The position numbers and the translations under genes are program-made. Shown piece after piece: positions 1 through 8,625 of a stretch of 64,000 nucleotides of DNA; position 1 is the stretch's first letter; every line of letters starts with the position of its first letter. The stretch comes from CAXBBB01 sp963841855 (GTDB lineage Bacteria; Bacteroidota; Rhodothermia; Rhodothermales; BA12). The stretch is taken from NCBI GenBank assembly GCA_963841855.1, contig CAWJEJ010000005.1, positions 124,001 through 188,000 of the forward strand. The letters are read 5' to 3'. Under the pieces are notes generated by a model. The model did not search any database and was not told the DNA's origin. It worked only from the letters and a program-made list of their open reading frames with translations.

Positions 1-1
1 C

Positions 2-3000
2 GTCAAGCTGTTCGGCGGCGGCGGCGGCGTGATCGTTCAAGACGAGATCGACGCGTTGGCCGAGAAGGGTGTCCGCATCTTCTCGCCGGACGATGGTATG
101 CGGATGGGACTCGAAGGCATGATCTCCGAAATCATCCGAGCATGCGACTTCGATCCGGCAGCGCTCGAAGTCGAGGAGCGAGATGGGGGAGATGTCGCCG
201 TCGCTACGCGGCGTGACGTCAAACTGGCGCGTAACCTGACGCGCGTCGAGCAAACGGCGACGCAGCACTCGGGCGACGGGGCGCCGCAGATGAGCGTCGG
301 TAGTGAAGGCAGCTCAGAGTTAGCGCCCGTCGTCGGTATCACAGGCACGGGCGGCGCGGGCAAGAGCACGCTGACCGACGAGCTGATCCGCCGCTTCCTG
401 ATGGACTTCGACGATCTCGACATCGCAGTAGTCTCGGTCGACCCGACGCGGCAGCGAACTGGTGGGGCGCTGCTCGGTGACCGCATCCGGATGAACGCTT
501 CGTACGGGGCATATGCAGGCCGCGTGTTCATGCGCTCGCTCGCCACGCGGCAGGCACACCGGAGCGTGAGTCAGGCGCTGCGCGAGGTCGTCCAGACGTG
601 CCGCGCTTCGGGCTTCGGATTGGTCCTCGTCGAGACGGCAGGCATCGGCCAGAGCGACACCGAGATCGCCGCGCTGGCCGACCTGACGCTTTACGTAATG
701 ACGCCCGAGTTTGGCGCGCCTACGCAGCTCGAGAAGATCGGGATGCTCGACACGGCCGATTTGGTCGCGCTCAACAAGATGGAGAAGCGGGGATCGGAAG
801 ACGCCTTGCGCGGTGTCCAAAAGCAGATGCAGCGCAATAGGGCCACGTTCGACCAGTCGCCCGATCAGATGCCGGTCTACGCGACCCAGGCGTCGCGTTT
901 CAACGATCCCGGCGTGACGCGTCTCTACCGCGCCCTGGTCGATCAGCTAGGCGAGTCGACCAACTGGACGCGGACGGCCACGCTCGAACCCGGCCCAGCC
1001 CGCGCCGCCGCGACTGTCGTTCCACCCAACCGCGTCCGCTACCTGAGCGACATCGCCGAGACCGGGCGCAGCTACCGCGCGTGGGCGACCAGGCAGGCCG
1101 ACAGTGCGCAAAAGTGGGGGCAGGTCAAGGGCGCACTGGATCAACTCTCACCCGACGCATCGGACGAGGTCCGCCAGATGCTGGGCCAACTCGCCGATCA
1201 CCGCTGGGCCGAACTCGACGCAGAATCTCAGTCCACTCTCGACGGCTGGGACGCGCTGTCGGAGCAGTATAGCGGCGACGCGTTCGAGTATCAGGTGAGG
1301 GGCAAGACGCTGTCCGTTCCTCTGACACGCACGACGCTGGCCGGAAGCAAGGTGCCGCGCGTCGCCCTGCCGCGCACGACCGATCCGGGCGAGCGGCTGC
1401 GGTTCGCGCTCCTCGAAAACGTGCCCGGCGGCTTTCCCTACACCGCGGGCGTCTTCCCGTTCAAGCGCGAAGGCGAGGACCCGACGCGCATGTTCGCGGG
1501 CGAAGGCGCGCCCGAACGCACCAACCGCCGCTTCCACCTGGTCAGCCTGGGACAGCCCGCCGCGCGCCTGTCGACGGCGTTCGACAGCGTGACGCTATAC
1601 GGCGCCGATCCCGCCCTCGAACCCGACGTGTACGGCAAAATCGGCAACGCGGGCGTGAGCATCTGCACGCTCGACGACATGAAAAAGCTCTACTCGGGCT
1701 TCGACCTCTGCGCGCCGACGACGAGCGTGTCGATGACGATCAACGGTCCCGCTCCGATGCTGCTGGCGTTCTTCTTCAACACCGCCGTCGATCAGCAAGT
1801 CGAGAAGCATCTCGTCGCCGAGGGCCGATGGGACGCCGCACAAGCAGCGCTCGACCAGCACGCGCCCAATCGCCCGACCTACAACCCATGGGGACCGACG
1901 GGCCTGACCAACGGCTTACCGCAAGGACACGACGGTAGCGGTTTGGCTCTGCTCGGCGCGACCGGACAGGACTTGGTCGAATGGAGCGTGATGGAGCAGT
2001 CCGAATTCGACACCATCCGAGACCGGACCTTGACGCAGGTGCGTGGGACGGTCCAGGCCGACATCTTGAAGGAGGATCAGGCGCAGAACACGTGCATCTT
2101 CTCGACCGAGTTCGCGCTCCGTCTGATGGGCGACGTGCAGCAGGCGTTCATCGACCGAGGCGTGCGCAACTACTACTCGGTTTCGATCAGCGGGTACCAC
2201 ATCGCCGAGGCGGGCGCCAACCCGATCACCCAACTCGCCTTCACGCTGGCCAACGGCTTCACCTACGTCGAGTACTACCTGAGCAGGGGTATGAGCGTGG
2301 ACGATTTTGCGCGCAACCTGTCGTTTTTCTTCTCGAACGGCATGGACGCCGAGTACACCGTCATCGGCCGCGTCGCCCGCCGGATTTGGTCGATCGCCAT
2401 GCGCGAGCGCTACGCAGCGGACGATCGCAGTCAGAAGCTCAAGTATCACATCCAGACGAGCGGACGCAGCCTGCACGCCCAGGAGATCAGCTTCAACGAC
2501 ATCCGCACGACGCTCCAGGCGCTGCTCGCGATCTACGACAACTGCAACAGCCTCCACACCAACGCCTACGACGAAGCGATCACGACACCGACCGAGCAGT
2601 CGGTTCGCAGTGCGATGGCGATCCAGATGATCATCAACCGCGAGTTGGGGCTGGCGATGAACGAGAACCCGCTCCAAGGCGCCTACGTCGTCGACTATCT
2701 GACCGACTTGGTCGAAGAAGCCGTATGGACCGAGTTCGATCGATTGACGGACCGGGGCGGCGTCTTGGGCGCGATGGAGACGATGTACCAAAGAGGGCGC
2801 ATCCAGGAGGAGTCGATGCTGTACGAGCAGCGCAAGCACAGCGGCGAACTCCCGATCATCGGCGTCAACACGTTCCTGGCCGACGGCGAAAACGAACCTC
2901 AGCACGTCGAACTCATGCGCTCGTCCGACGACGAGAAGCAAGTCCAACTCGCCACGCTCGACGCCTTTCACACTCGCCACGCCGATCAGTCTACAGAAGC

Positions 3001-3139
3001 ACTTGACCGCCTCAAACAGGCCGCGCTCGCCGGAGACAACATCTTCGACCAGTTGCTCGACACCGTCCGTGTGTGCTCGCTCGGCCAGATCACCGACGCG
3101 TTGTACCAGGTTGGCGGGCAGTACCGGCGCAGCATGTAG
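2..3139 (+). CDS. icmF: Fused acyl-CoA mutase IcmF (isobutyryl-CoA mutase type), 5' end outside window
   Basis: Coenzyme-B12-dependent carbon-skeleton mutase fused to its own G-protein chaperone; it interconverts isobutyryl-CoA and n-butyryl-CoA or a related pair. The frame is open from base 2, and the first residues (KLFGGGGGVIVQDEI, then GVRIFSPDDG) are the end of a B12-binding domain, so the GTG at 29 is not the real start; about 100 residues lie outside. Next comes a MeaB-like GTPase with P-loop GITGTGGAGKST (about residues 103-114 counted from base 29), then a linker, then the mutase barrel starting at the typical FPYTAGVFPFKREGEDPTR stretch and ending in the small mutase subunit region. 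The guanine-specificity motif reads NKME where the family usually has NKxD. The exact substrate pair cannot be decided from sequence alone. A perfect 12-bp inverted repeat follows the stop. Confidence 0.93.
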   Translation, partial: VKLFGGGGGVIVQDEIDALAEKGVRIFSPDDGMRMGLEGMISEIIRACDFDPAALEVEERDGGDVAVATRRDVKLARNLTRVEQTATQHSGDGAPQMSVGSEGSSELAPVVGITGTGGAGKSTLTDELIRRFLMDFDDLDIAVVSVDPTRQRTGGALLGDRIRMNASYGAYAGRVFMRSLATRQAHRSVSQALREVVQTCRASGFGLVLVETAGIGQSDTEIAALADLTLYVMTPEFGAPTQLEKIGMLDTADLVALNKMEKRGSEDALRGVQKQMQRNRATFDQSPDQMPVYATQASRFNDPGVTRLYRALVDQLGESTNWTRTATLEPGPARAAATVVPPNRVRYLSDIAETGRSYRAWATRQADSAQKWGQVKGALDQLSPDASDEVRQMLGQLADHRWAELDAESQSTLDGWDALSEQYSGDAFEYQVRGKTLSVPLTRTTLAGSKVPRVALPRTTDPGERLRFALLENVPGGFPYTAGVFPFKREGEDPTRMFAGEGAPERTNRRFHLVSLGQPAARLSTAFDSVTLYGADPALEPDVYGKIGNAGVSICTLDDMKKLYSGFDLCAPTTSVSMTINGPAPMLLAFFFNTAVDQQVEKHLVAEGRWDAAQAALDQHAPNRPTYNPWGPTGLTNGLPQGHDGSGLALLGATGQDLVEWSVMEQSEFDTIRDRTLTQVRGTVQADILKEDQAQNTCIFSTEFALRLMGDVQQAFIDRGVRNYYSVSISGYHIAEAGANPITQLAFTLANGFTYVEYYLSRGMSVDDFARNLSFFFSNGMDAEYTVIGRVARRIWSIAMRERYAADDRSQKLKYHIQTSGRSLHAQEISFNDIRTTLQALLAIYDNCNSLHTNAYDEAITTPTEQSVRSAMAIQMIINRELGLAMNENPLQGAYVVDYLTDLVEEAVWTEFDRLTDRGGVLGAMETMYQRGRIQEESMLYEQRKHSGELPIIGVNTFLADGENEPQHVELMRSSDDEKQVQLATLDAFHTRHADQSTEALDRLKQAALAGDNIFDQLLDTVRVCSLGQITDALYQVGGQYRRSM

Positions 3140-3148
3140 CCCCTCGCG

Positions 3149-3181
3149 AAACATGACATGGCTCCCAGACATGTCATGTTT
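3149..3181. terminator. Perfect 12-bp inverted repeat after icmF
   Basis: AAACATGACATG at 3149-3160 is mirrored exactly by CATGTCATGTTT at 3170-3181 with a 9-base loop. It starts 10 bases after the icmF stop and ends 32 bases before the next start. There is no T-run on either side, so it may be a factor-dependent or RNA-stabilising hairpin, or an operator for the downstream gene, rather than a standard intrinsic terminator. Confidence 0.5.
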
Positions 3182-3212
3182 GACTCCATCTCACTCATCA
3201 ACTACGACCCAC

Positions 3213-3941
3213 ATGTCCGACCTCTTAGGCCTTCTCCAATCCTCACTCTCCGGCAGCACCGTCGATCAGATCAGCAGCCAGATCGGCGCCTCGCGCGAGC
3301 AAACGTCGTCCGCCATGGAGACGGCGCTGCCTCTGCTGCTTGGTGGGTTGTCGCGCAACGCTCGTCAGCCGGGTGGGGCGCAGGCGCTAGCCGGAGCGCT
3401 CGACCGAGACCACGCAGGCGGCGGACTGCTTGATCAGTTGGGCGGCCTGGGCGGCGCTGCTGGAGCACTGGGCGGACTGCTCGGTGGTGGAAGTCAGTCC
3501 AGCGGCGGCGGTCTGATGGGCGGAATGGGCGGTGCGATCTTGGGACAAATCTTGGGTTCGGGCGGCGGCAAGTCGATGGACGGGGGTGGGATTTTGGGTC
3601 ACATCTTGGGAGGCAAGCGCGGCGCCGTCGAGCAAGGCGTCGGCAAGGCGTCGGGGTTGGACGCGGCCAAAGTCGGACAGCTGATGATGATTCTGGCGCC
3701 CATTGTGATGTCAGCGCTAGCCAAGCGCAAGCAGCAGGCGGGCCTCGACGCGGGCGGGCTGGCGCGCGAGTTGGAGCAGGAGCAGCACCAGATGGAGCGC
3801 AACACGCCGGGCATGAAGCAGGGCGGACTGATGGACTTGCTCGACCGCGACGGCGACGGATCCATCGCCAATGATATTGGCAGCATCGGCGCCGCGCTAG
3901 GCGGATCCGGCCTGCTGAGCGGTTTGCTTGGTGGCCGGTAA
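3213..3941 (+). CDS. DUF937 family protein (YidB-like)
   Basis: Cytoplasmic protein of 242 residues, very rich in Gly, Leu and Gln, with the DUF937 layout: an N-terminal MSDLLGLLQSSLSG stretch, repeated glycine-rich helices (GGLGGAAGALGGLLGGG), and a C-terminal acidic DRDGDGSIANDIGSIG loop typical of the family and resembling a calcium-binding loop. The ATG at 3213 was chosen because the longer in-frame extension overlaps icmF and is low-complexity shadow sequence. Function is unknown in the family. The stop overlaps the start of pabB by about 11 bases, so the two are probably cotranscribed. Confidence 0.8.
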   Translation: MSDLLGLLQSSLSGSTVDQISSQIGASREQTSSAMETALPLLLGGLSRNARQPGGAQALAGALDRDHAGGGLLDQLGGLGGAAGALGGLLGGGSQSSGGGLMGGMGGAILGQILGSGGGKSMDGGGILGHILGGKRGAVEQGVGKASGLDAAKVGQLMMILAPIVMSALAKRKQQAGLDAGGLARELEQEQHQMERNTPGMKQGGLMDLLDRDGDGSIANDIGSIGAALGGSGLLSGLLGGR

Positions 3942-5061
3942 GCCCTCACTTCCGTTCGCGCCGGGCACGCTGCACTTCGACACGGCAGCTCGCCACGCTT
4001 CGGACCCCAAGCAGGCGCTTCCGCCCTGGTTCAGCGACCCAGTCGACTGGTTGCAGGCTGACGATCCGTCCGGCGTCCTGGGGGTGTTGGAGAGCGCCGA
4101 GGACGCTCGGCGCCGAGGCTTCTGGGTCGGCGGGTTCGTCGCCTATGAAGCGGCGCGAGCCTGGGATTTGCCCACGCACCCGCCGCAGGCAGGTGTCCCG
4201 CTCGTGGCGCTAGGTGTATACGCTGCACCTTCCGATCCACCTCTTATAGCACAGCTGGGCGCCGTCCGTCTAAATCTGGCACCAAGCTGGAGCGAAGATG
4301 CGCACGGTAGAGCGCACCGGCGCGTCCGCGAATTGATTCGAGAAGGCGACGTCTATCAAATCAACCTGACGTTTCCGCTCGAATCGCCTCTGGTATTAGC
4401 GCGATCGTGGGACTTGTACCAGCAGGCCCGCGCGCGTCAGCCGACGGCGTTCGGCGCGTTTCTGACCTGGGACGGAGGAGCCATGGGTAGTCACTCGCCC
4501 GAGTTGTTTTTTCGCACGTCGGGCGACCGCATTTGGACCAGGCCGATGAAAGGAACGCTGCCCCCAAGCGCCGATCCTACTGAGTTGGCGGATGATGCCA
4601 AGAACCGCGCCGAGAACCTGATGATCGTCGACCTGCTGCGAAACGATTTATCGCGCGTGGCGCATGCGGGGAGCGTCCGCGTGCCTTCTCTCTTCGAGGT
4701 CGAACGGCACCCGACCGTCACGCAGATGACATCGACCGTCGAGGCTACGCTGAAGTCTGGCACGGGCGCTCCCGAACTTTTCGCTGCCCTCTTTCCCTGT
4801 GGGAGCGTCACCGGGGCGCCCAAGCGCGGAGCCATGCAGCGGATTTACGAGATCGAACCCGTTGCGCGCGGGCCATACTGCGGAGCCATTGGAATGCTCG
4901 CACCCGACGGGAGGAGCGTGTTCAGCGTAGCTATTCGCACGTACGTCGTCCGCAACGACCGGCTCTCGATGGGCGTCGGTAGCGGGGTAGTGTGGGACTC
5001 CGTCGCGTCCGACGAATACGCCGAATGTCTGCTCAAGTCTCGATTCCTCGCTACGCCATGA
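3931..5061 (+). CDS. pabB: Aminodeoxychorismate synthase component I
   Basis: Converts chorismate and ammonia to 4-amino-4-deoxychorismate, the first step of p-aminobenzoate and folate synthesis. 376 residues, a chorismate-binding-domain protein with a short N-terminus. Visible motifs: IREGDVYQINLTFPL, SPELFFR, PMKGT, RNDLSRV and PCGSVTGAPKRGAM. The lysine in PMKGT (instead of the Ala of PIAGT) is the signature separating PabB from TrpE; the TrpE of this same window has PIAGT, a useful internal contrast. The start is GTG at 3931 or TTG at 3928, overlapping the DUF937 stop. The stop overlaps the pabC ATG (ATGA). No pabA is adjacent; the glutaminase may be shared with TrpG at 20.4 kb, as in some bacteria (inference). 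Confidence 0.92.
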   Translation: MAGKPSLPFAPGTLHFDTAARHASDPKQALPPWFSDPVDWLQADDPSGVLGVLESAEDARRRGFWVGGFVAYEAARAWDLPTHPPQAGVPLVALGVYAAPSDPPLIAQLGAVRLNLAPSWSEDAHGRAHRRVRELIREGDVYQINLTFPLESPLVLARSWDLYQQARARQPTAFGAFLTWDGGAMGSHSPELFFRTSGDRIWTRPMKGTLPPSADPTELADDAKNRAENLMIVDLLRNDLSRVAHAGSVRVPSLFEVERHPTVTQMTSTVEATLKSGTGAPELFAALFPCGSVTGAPKRGAMQRIYEIEPVARGPYCGAIGMLAPDGRSVFSVAIRTYVVRNDRLSMGVGSGVVWDSVASDEYAECLLKSRFLATP

Positions 5062-5690
5062 TCCCATCGCTCATCGAAACGATGCGCGTCGTCGACCGCC
5101 GGATTCCTCTTCTCCGTGCGCACGTCCAGCGCTACCGGTCGAGCGCCGACGCGCTGGATTACGCAATAGCCGACTGGTCAACCGAAGCGTCCAAAAGAGC
5201 CGCTGGGGCGTCCGACTGCGTTCTGCGCGCTCAGATCAATTGCAGGGGGGACGTCTCTTGGACCATGCGTCCATTACCGGAAACAACGCGACGCCTCGTC
5301 GTCGATGCGAGCCGCGTCGTTCGTGATACGTCGGGTTCGCTAGTGCAATACAAAAACACACAGAGAGGGCTGTACCAAGAGGCGGCCGCCGAAGCCAAAC
5401 GCCTGGGAGTCGACCACGTCATGATCCGCTCTGGCGCAAATCGTCTCACCGAAACGTCGATCCATACGCTGCTCTTCGAAAGTGAGCGGCGGTGGTGGAC
5501 GCCTCCTCTGAGCGATGGGCTTCTCGCTGGCGTCGTCCGGAGCGAGTTGGTGCGGCGAGGAGTCGTGGGAGAGCGGTCATTGGATGCTGACGAAGCGTTG
5601 CGTGTCCAACCCCAAATCGCGCTCTGCAACGCCGTCACGGGGGTCGTAAGGGCCCACTGGGCCGCCCGGCTAGAAGACGGCACTGCCTGA
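5058..5690 (+). CDS. pabC: Aminodeoxychorismate lyase (class IV aminotransferase fold)
   Basis: PLP enzyme that removes pyruvate from aminodeoxychorismate to give p-aminobenzoate. 210 residues, somewhat short for the class IV fold. The catalytic lysine is probably in VQYKNTQRG (the family usually shows KxxNR here), followed by the family stretch HVMIRSGANRLTETSIHTLLF and the late LSDGLLAGVVRSEL segment that binds PLP. The start ATG overlaps the pabB stop by four bases, which fixes both the start and the functional pairing. The weak N-terminal similarity leaves a branched-chain or D-amino-acid transaminase possible, but the pabB coupling argues for PabC. Confidence 0.85.
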   Translation: MIPSLIETMRVVDRRIPLLRAHVQRYRSSADALDYAIADWSTEASKRAAGASDCVLRAQINCRGDVSWTMRPLPETTRRLVVDASRVVRDTSGSLVQYKNTQRGLYQEAAAEAKRLGVDHVMIRSGANRLTETSIHTLLFESERRWWTPPLSDGLLAGVVRSELVRRGVVGERSLDADEALRVQPQIALCNAVTGVVRAHWAARLEDGTA

Positions 5691-5708
5691 CTGGCCGACC
5701 AAGGTCGA

Positions 5709-6608
5709 CTAGAACGTCATGGTCTCGGCCATCTGAAGCGCTCCGTCGGCGGGAGGGGCGTGGGGAAGTGTGAGCGTGCATCCTGGCAGCAGGGCCGTCA
5801 CCGCTGCGCCCAGCGCGCTGCGGTAGGTGGCCGACTCGCAGAGACCGCCCGCGAACGCTATCGTCGGTGCGGTGAGATTGGCCTTGTGGGCGGCGAGTTG
5901 TGCCTGGCGAGCCAGCGTGCGGGTCTGCAGTTCGAGGGCTTCGCGCGAGGGCACATCGCCCTGTTCGACGGCGCGAAGCAGGAGGGGAGCAGCTTTCTGG
6001 ACGGGCCACTTCTCGCGGTAAACCCGGCGTACGATGGTTTCGCTGGCGTCCATATCGTACTGCTCGCGAAGCATCTCGACGAGGCACGACTGGCGTCCGC
6101 CATCGAGCGTATGGAGTGCGATTTGCAGCGCTGCCAAGCCCAGCCGCGTTCCGCTCGCTTCGTCGCCCAGCAGGTATCCCCAGCCTCCTGCTCTGTGAAT
6201 CTCGCCGTGATCGTCTCGCATCAGCGCGATGCTCCCCGTCCCGGCAAGTAGCAAACCACCGGCAGAGCCGCCGTGGGCGCCCGTGAGCGCTATGTCTGCG
6301 TCGTGCGTTACATAAAGAGTGGGCTGAATGCGACTGGGCAAAAGAGCGAGCGTCGCGTCGCGTAATAGCTTTTGGTCGACGCTGCGACCTGCTCCGGCCA
6401 CACCGGCCACGATACGCAGGTTGGGGCTCTGGCTGCGAGCCGCCACACGCTGAATGGCTTCGGCCAGCACGCGAGCCGACTCGTCGACTCCGTTGCGCTG
6501 CACGTTCGCTCCGTCCAGCAGGATGTCCTGCACGCCCCCATCCTCGCGGCGCCATCGAACCAGCGTCTTCGTTCCTCCGGCGTCGATGCCGACAGCAGTC
6601 TGAATCAT
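5709..6608 (-). CDS. BadF/BadG/BcrA/BcrD-type ATPase, N-acetylglucosamine kinase-like
   Basis: Actin-fold (ASKHA) sugar-kinase-like protein of 299 residues. It starts VGIDAGGTKTLVRW (phosphate-1 loop), has LLAGTGSIALMRD (phosphate-2) and GWGYLLGDEASGTRLG, the combination seen in the BadF family that includes eukaryotic-type GlcNAc kinases. The ATG at 6608 overlaps the stop of the upstream acylase-like gene (ATGA), so the longer reading from 6638 is not used. Likely role: phosphorylation of an amino sugar recovered from cell wall or environment (inference). The gene converges on pabC with an 18-base gap. Confidence 0.85.
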   Translation of the reverse strand: MIQTAVGIDAGGTKTLVRWRREDGGVQDILLDGANVQRNGVDESARVLAEAIQRVAARSQSPNLRIVAGVAGAGRSVDQKLLRDATLALLPSRIQPTLYVTHDADIALTGAHGGSAGGLLLAGTGSIALMRDDHGEIHRAGGWGYLLGDEASGTRLGLAALQIALHTLDGGRQSCLVEMLREQYDMDASETIVRRVYREKWPVQKAAPLLLRAVEQGDVPSREALELQTRTLARQAQLAAHKANLTAPTIAFAGGLCESATYRSALGAAVTALLPGCTLTLPHAPPADGALQMAETMTF

Positions 6609-8374
6609 TCGGGCGAAAGGGTGATCGGCTGTGCCCAAGATAGCGCGCGCAGGCGAGGCACGTCGTAGCGCCGCCGCTCGTGATCGAACATGCGTTCGGG
6701 CGTGTAGCGAAGAGAAGCCACTCGGATACCGTCCCCGCGCCAGGATACCGCGAACGTAGTCAGTGAACCCAGCGTGTCAGCCTCGCTTCGCCGCTGGTAG
6801 GCCAAAGCGGTCGGATAGCCGTATCCGGGTGATTCGATGCTGCCTTTGCCCGGCTGGAGCGCGGCGGCGGCAAGAGGCAGCCGCAGCGTGCGCTGGTGCA
6901 CATCGCCCCATCGCCACGCTTCGGTCGTCGCTCCCCGCGCGCGTGCCAGACGGGCGACGGCGCGTGAGAAGTCGGCGGTGATGCGTGCGCTCGCAAAAAA
7001 TCCCGATGTGTCTGGCGCCTGCGCCGAAGGGCGCCCCAGCCACGCGTCGTAGAGTGTCGCGCCCACGCTGTGCGTATCGAACAAACCATCCCAGCCGACC
7101 ATGATTGCCGCTGACTCGCGGAGCAGATCGGTCATGAGCAGGCTCGTGTCGATGCGGGCTGCCGCGCCGCGTGCCTGGGCCAGCGCCTGTCCGCTCAGCG
7201 GGGGGACGCGGTAGTAGCCGTCGACGCCCGATCCGCCCAGCGAGTCGGCCGACGCCGCGAGTGCCGCGCGCAGCGAGTCTGAGGGCGACGAGACCGGTAC
7301 GGCCGAGCCGCTCCATTCGACGCGCCGCGCATTCAAGAGCGCCTGCGCCGAGAACGCAGTCGCCGGTTCGTCGAGCCGGTTCCACTCGAGCACGAGCGTC
7401 GTGGGAGCGAGCAGGCGCCGCCCGGGTGCGCGGCCCGTCCGGAAGCCGATCTCCAGGCCGTCCGCAAACTGAATGCGGCGCTCGCTGACTTGAAACGTGT
7501 CGGCCGGAAGCGATTGGCGGATGGACACTCCGGACGGGTCGGGCATCTCGGCCCACCCACCGCCCTGCGTCCATTTCGCTAGTTCGAGCGGAGTGCCCAT
7601 CAGCGTCACTCGCCACGTCGTATCCGCGCCCGCCACCTGGCCGCTGAGGTGGAGCGGCGAGCGGGCCGATCCGCCGATGCCCCAGCGCAGCACGTTCCAG
7701 CGGTAGGAAGAATCGGCCAGCGAAAACGTCGCGCTGCCGCCAAACGAGTAGAGCGCTGCGGCTTCGCGGAACGACCGGTGCGCGTCGGCAAAAGCGCCTT
7801 GGGTCGAGTCGGCCAGGGCGAGCGAATCAGTGCCTAGCGGCGAAGCGGCGAAAGCGACGACGTGGGCCACCAGCACGCTGTGCCACGGCTCCCAAGTGCC
7901 GGGCATCCCGACGACGGCGTTCATCTCACCCGAATCGAACGTAGCACGGAGAGCAGCGTCGAGGCCGTCGGCGTAAGCTGATAGGCGCTCCTGGTCGTCG
8001 TCTCCGAGCGCATCGTAAGCCGCGCGTCCGACACGCTCGAGTTCGGCAGTGGCGGCGTGCAGATCCAAACCGGCCGCGTCGGATCCGCTCCACTGCGATA
8101 CCGACGCCAGTCCCAACTGTCGCAGCGCGAGCGGCGTCCACGCGTCTTCCGATCCTTGAGCGAAGCCCAGCGCTCGCCAGAAATCGCTGGGATCGGACGT
8201 TTCGATGAGCGCTGCCGCAGCATCGTTCGCCGGAGTGACGACGACAGCGCTCGTCAACCCAGCGATGTCAGCGCGCTCGATTTCGTGAGAGCCGGTGTTG
8301 ACAAGTATGCTGGTACCGGCCAGCGTCGCCCCGATTGCGGCGACTAAGAAGAGCAAAATGGCGAGTGCGCGCAA
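6605..8374 (-). CDS. Penicillin-acylase-like (Ntn-hydrolase family) protein, diverged
   Basis: 589 residues with an N-terminal hydrophobic anchor (ALAILLFLVAAIGATLAGT), hence probably exported or membrane-tethered. The alpha-chain part keeps DFWRALGFAQGSEDAW and a LSAYADGLDAALRA helix; the C-terminal part keeps VGWDGLFDTHSVGATLYDAWLG and WRWGDVHQRTLRLPL, the late landmarks of penicillin/acyl-homoserine-lactone acylases. I cannot find the usual nucleophile junction (Gly-Ser-Asn-x-Trp), and the central third is unlike active members. Start: the open frame reaches a TTG at 8470, but a promoter-like TATCTTAC lies at 8409-8402 downstream of it, so TTG at 8374, which begins just before the hydrophobic segment, is preferred. 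Its stop overlaps the kinase start. Confidence 0.68.
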   Translation of the reverse strand: MRALAILLFLVAAIGATLAGTSILVNTGSHEIERADIAGLTSAVVVTPANDAAAALIETSDPSDFWRALGFAQGSEDAWTPLALRQLGLASVSQWSGSDAAGLDLHAATAELERVGRAAYDALGDDDQERLSAYADGLDAALRATFDSGEMNAVVGMPGTWEPWHSVLVAHVVAFAASPLGTDSLALADSTQGAFADAHRSFREAAALYSFGGSATFSLADSSYRWNVLRWGIGGSARSPLHLSGQVAGADTTWRVTLMGTPLELAKWTQGGGWAEMPDPSGVSIRQSLPADTFQVSERRIQFADGLEIGFRTGRAPGRRLLAPTTLVLEWNRLDEPATAFSAQALLNARRVEWSGSAVPVSSPSDSLRAALAASADSLGGSGVDGYYRVPPLSGQALAQARGAAARIDTSLLMTDLLRESAAIMVGWDGLFDTHSVGATLYDAWLGRPSAQAPDTSGFFASARITADFSRAVARLARARGATTEAWRWGDVHQRTLRLPLAAAALQPGKGSIESPGYGYPTALAYQRRSEADTLGSLTTFAVSWRGDGIRVASLRYTPERMFDHERRRYDVPRLRALSWAQPITLSPE

Positions 8375-8401
8375 TCTGATGGGGGAGTGGAAGCCAGGTT
8401 T

Positions 8402-8409
8402 GTAAGATA
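8402..8409 (-). promoter_or_regulatory. Promoter -10-like element TATCTTAC for the acylase-kinase operon
   Basis: TATCTTAC on the minus strand, 28 bases upstream of the preferred TTG at 8374. The identical octamer stands upstream of the trp leader at 24.3 kb. No clear -35 box is visible, so this rests on the shared octamer and on position. Confidence 0.35.
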
Positions 8410-8491
8410 GACGGAGCCGTTGGCAGCAGCGCGGAAAGCAACTCTTGGCCGCGTGAATGGTCTGATACAAGAGGCCGCACTACATCTTGCG

Positions 8492-8521
8492 TTGACAAAC
8501 GAATGGGTTGTGCGGTATCCT
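8492..8521 (+). promoter_or_regulatory. Sigma-70-like promoter for the ExbB/ExbD operon
   Basis: TTGACA at 8492-8497 and TATCCT at 8516-8521 are separated by 18 bases, and the ExbB start lies 105 bases downstream. The region is divergent from the acylase gene. The boxes are close to the general bacterial consensus. Confidence 0.5.
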
Positions 8522-8625
8522 TAGGCCAGAACGCGCGCTTAGCCGCTCCTCTCTTTCGCGATCTGCCCCGCGCAGTTCGCCCTCGCACTCACCCACCCAC
8601 ATCTCCTCGCTGGAGGATCCCGGAC

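Noticed and set aside
29..31. GTG at 29 as the start of the first gene
   Set aside because: The frame is open to the window edge and encodes the conserved end of a B12-binding domain before it, so the gene is cut by the window.
1916..3172. Long minus-strand frame of 418 codons opposite icmF
   Set aside because: Antisense shadow of a GC-rich gene; the product is low-complexity (Val/Asp/Arg/Leu) with no family features, while the plus strand is clearly icmF.
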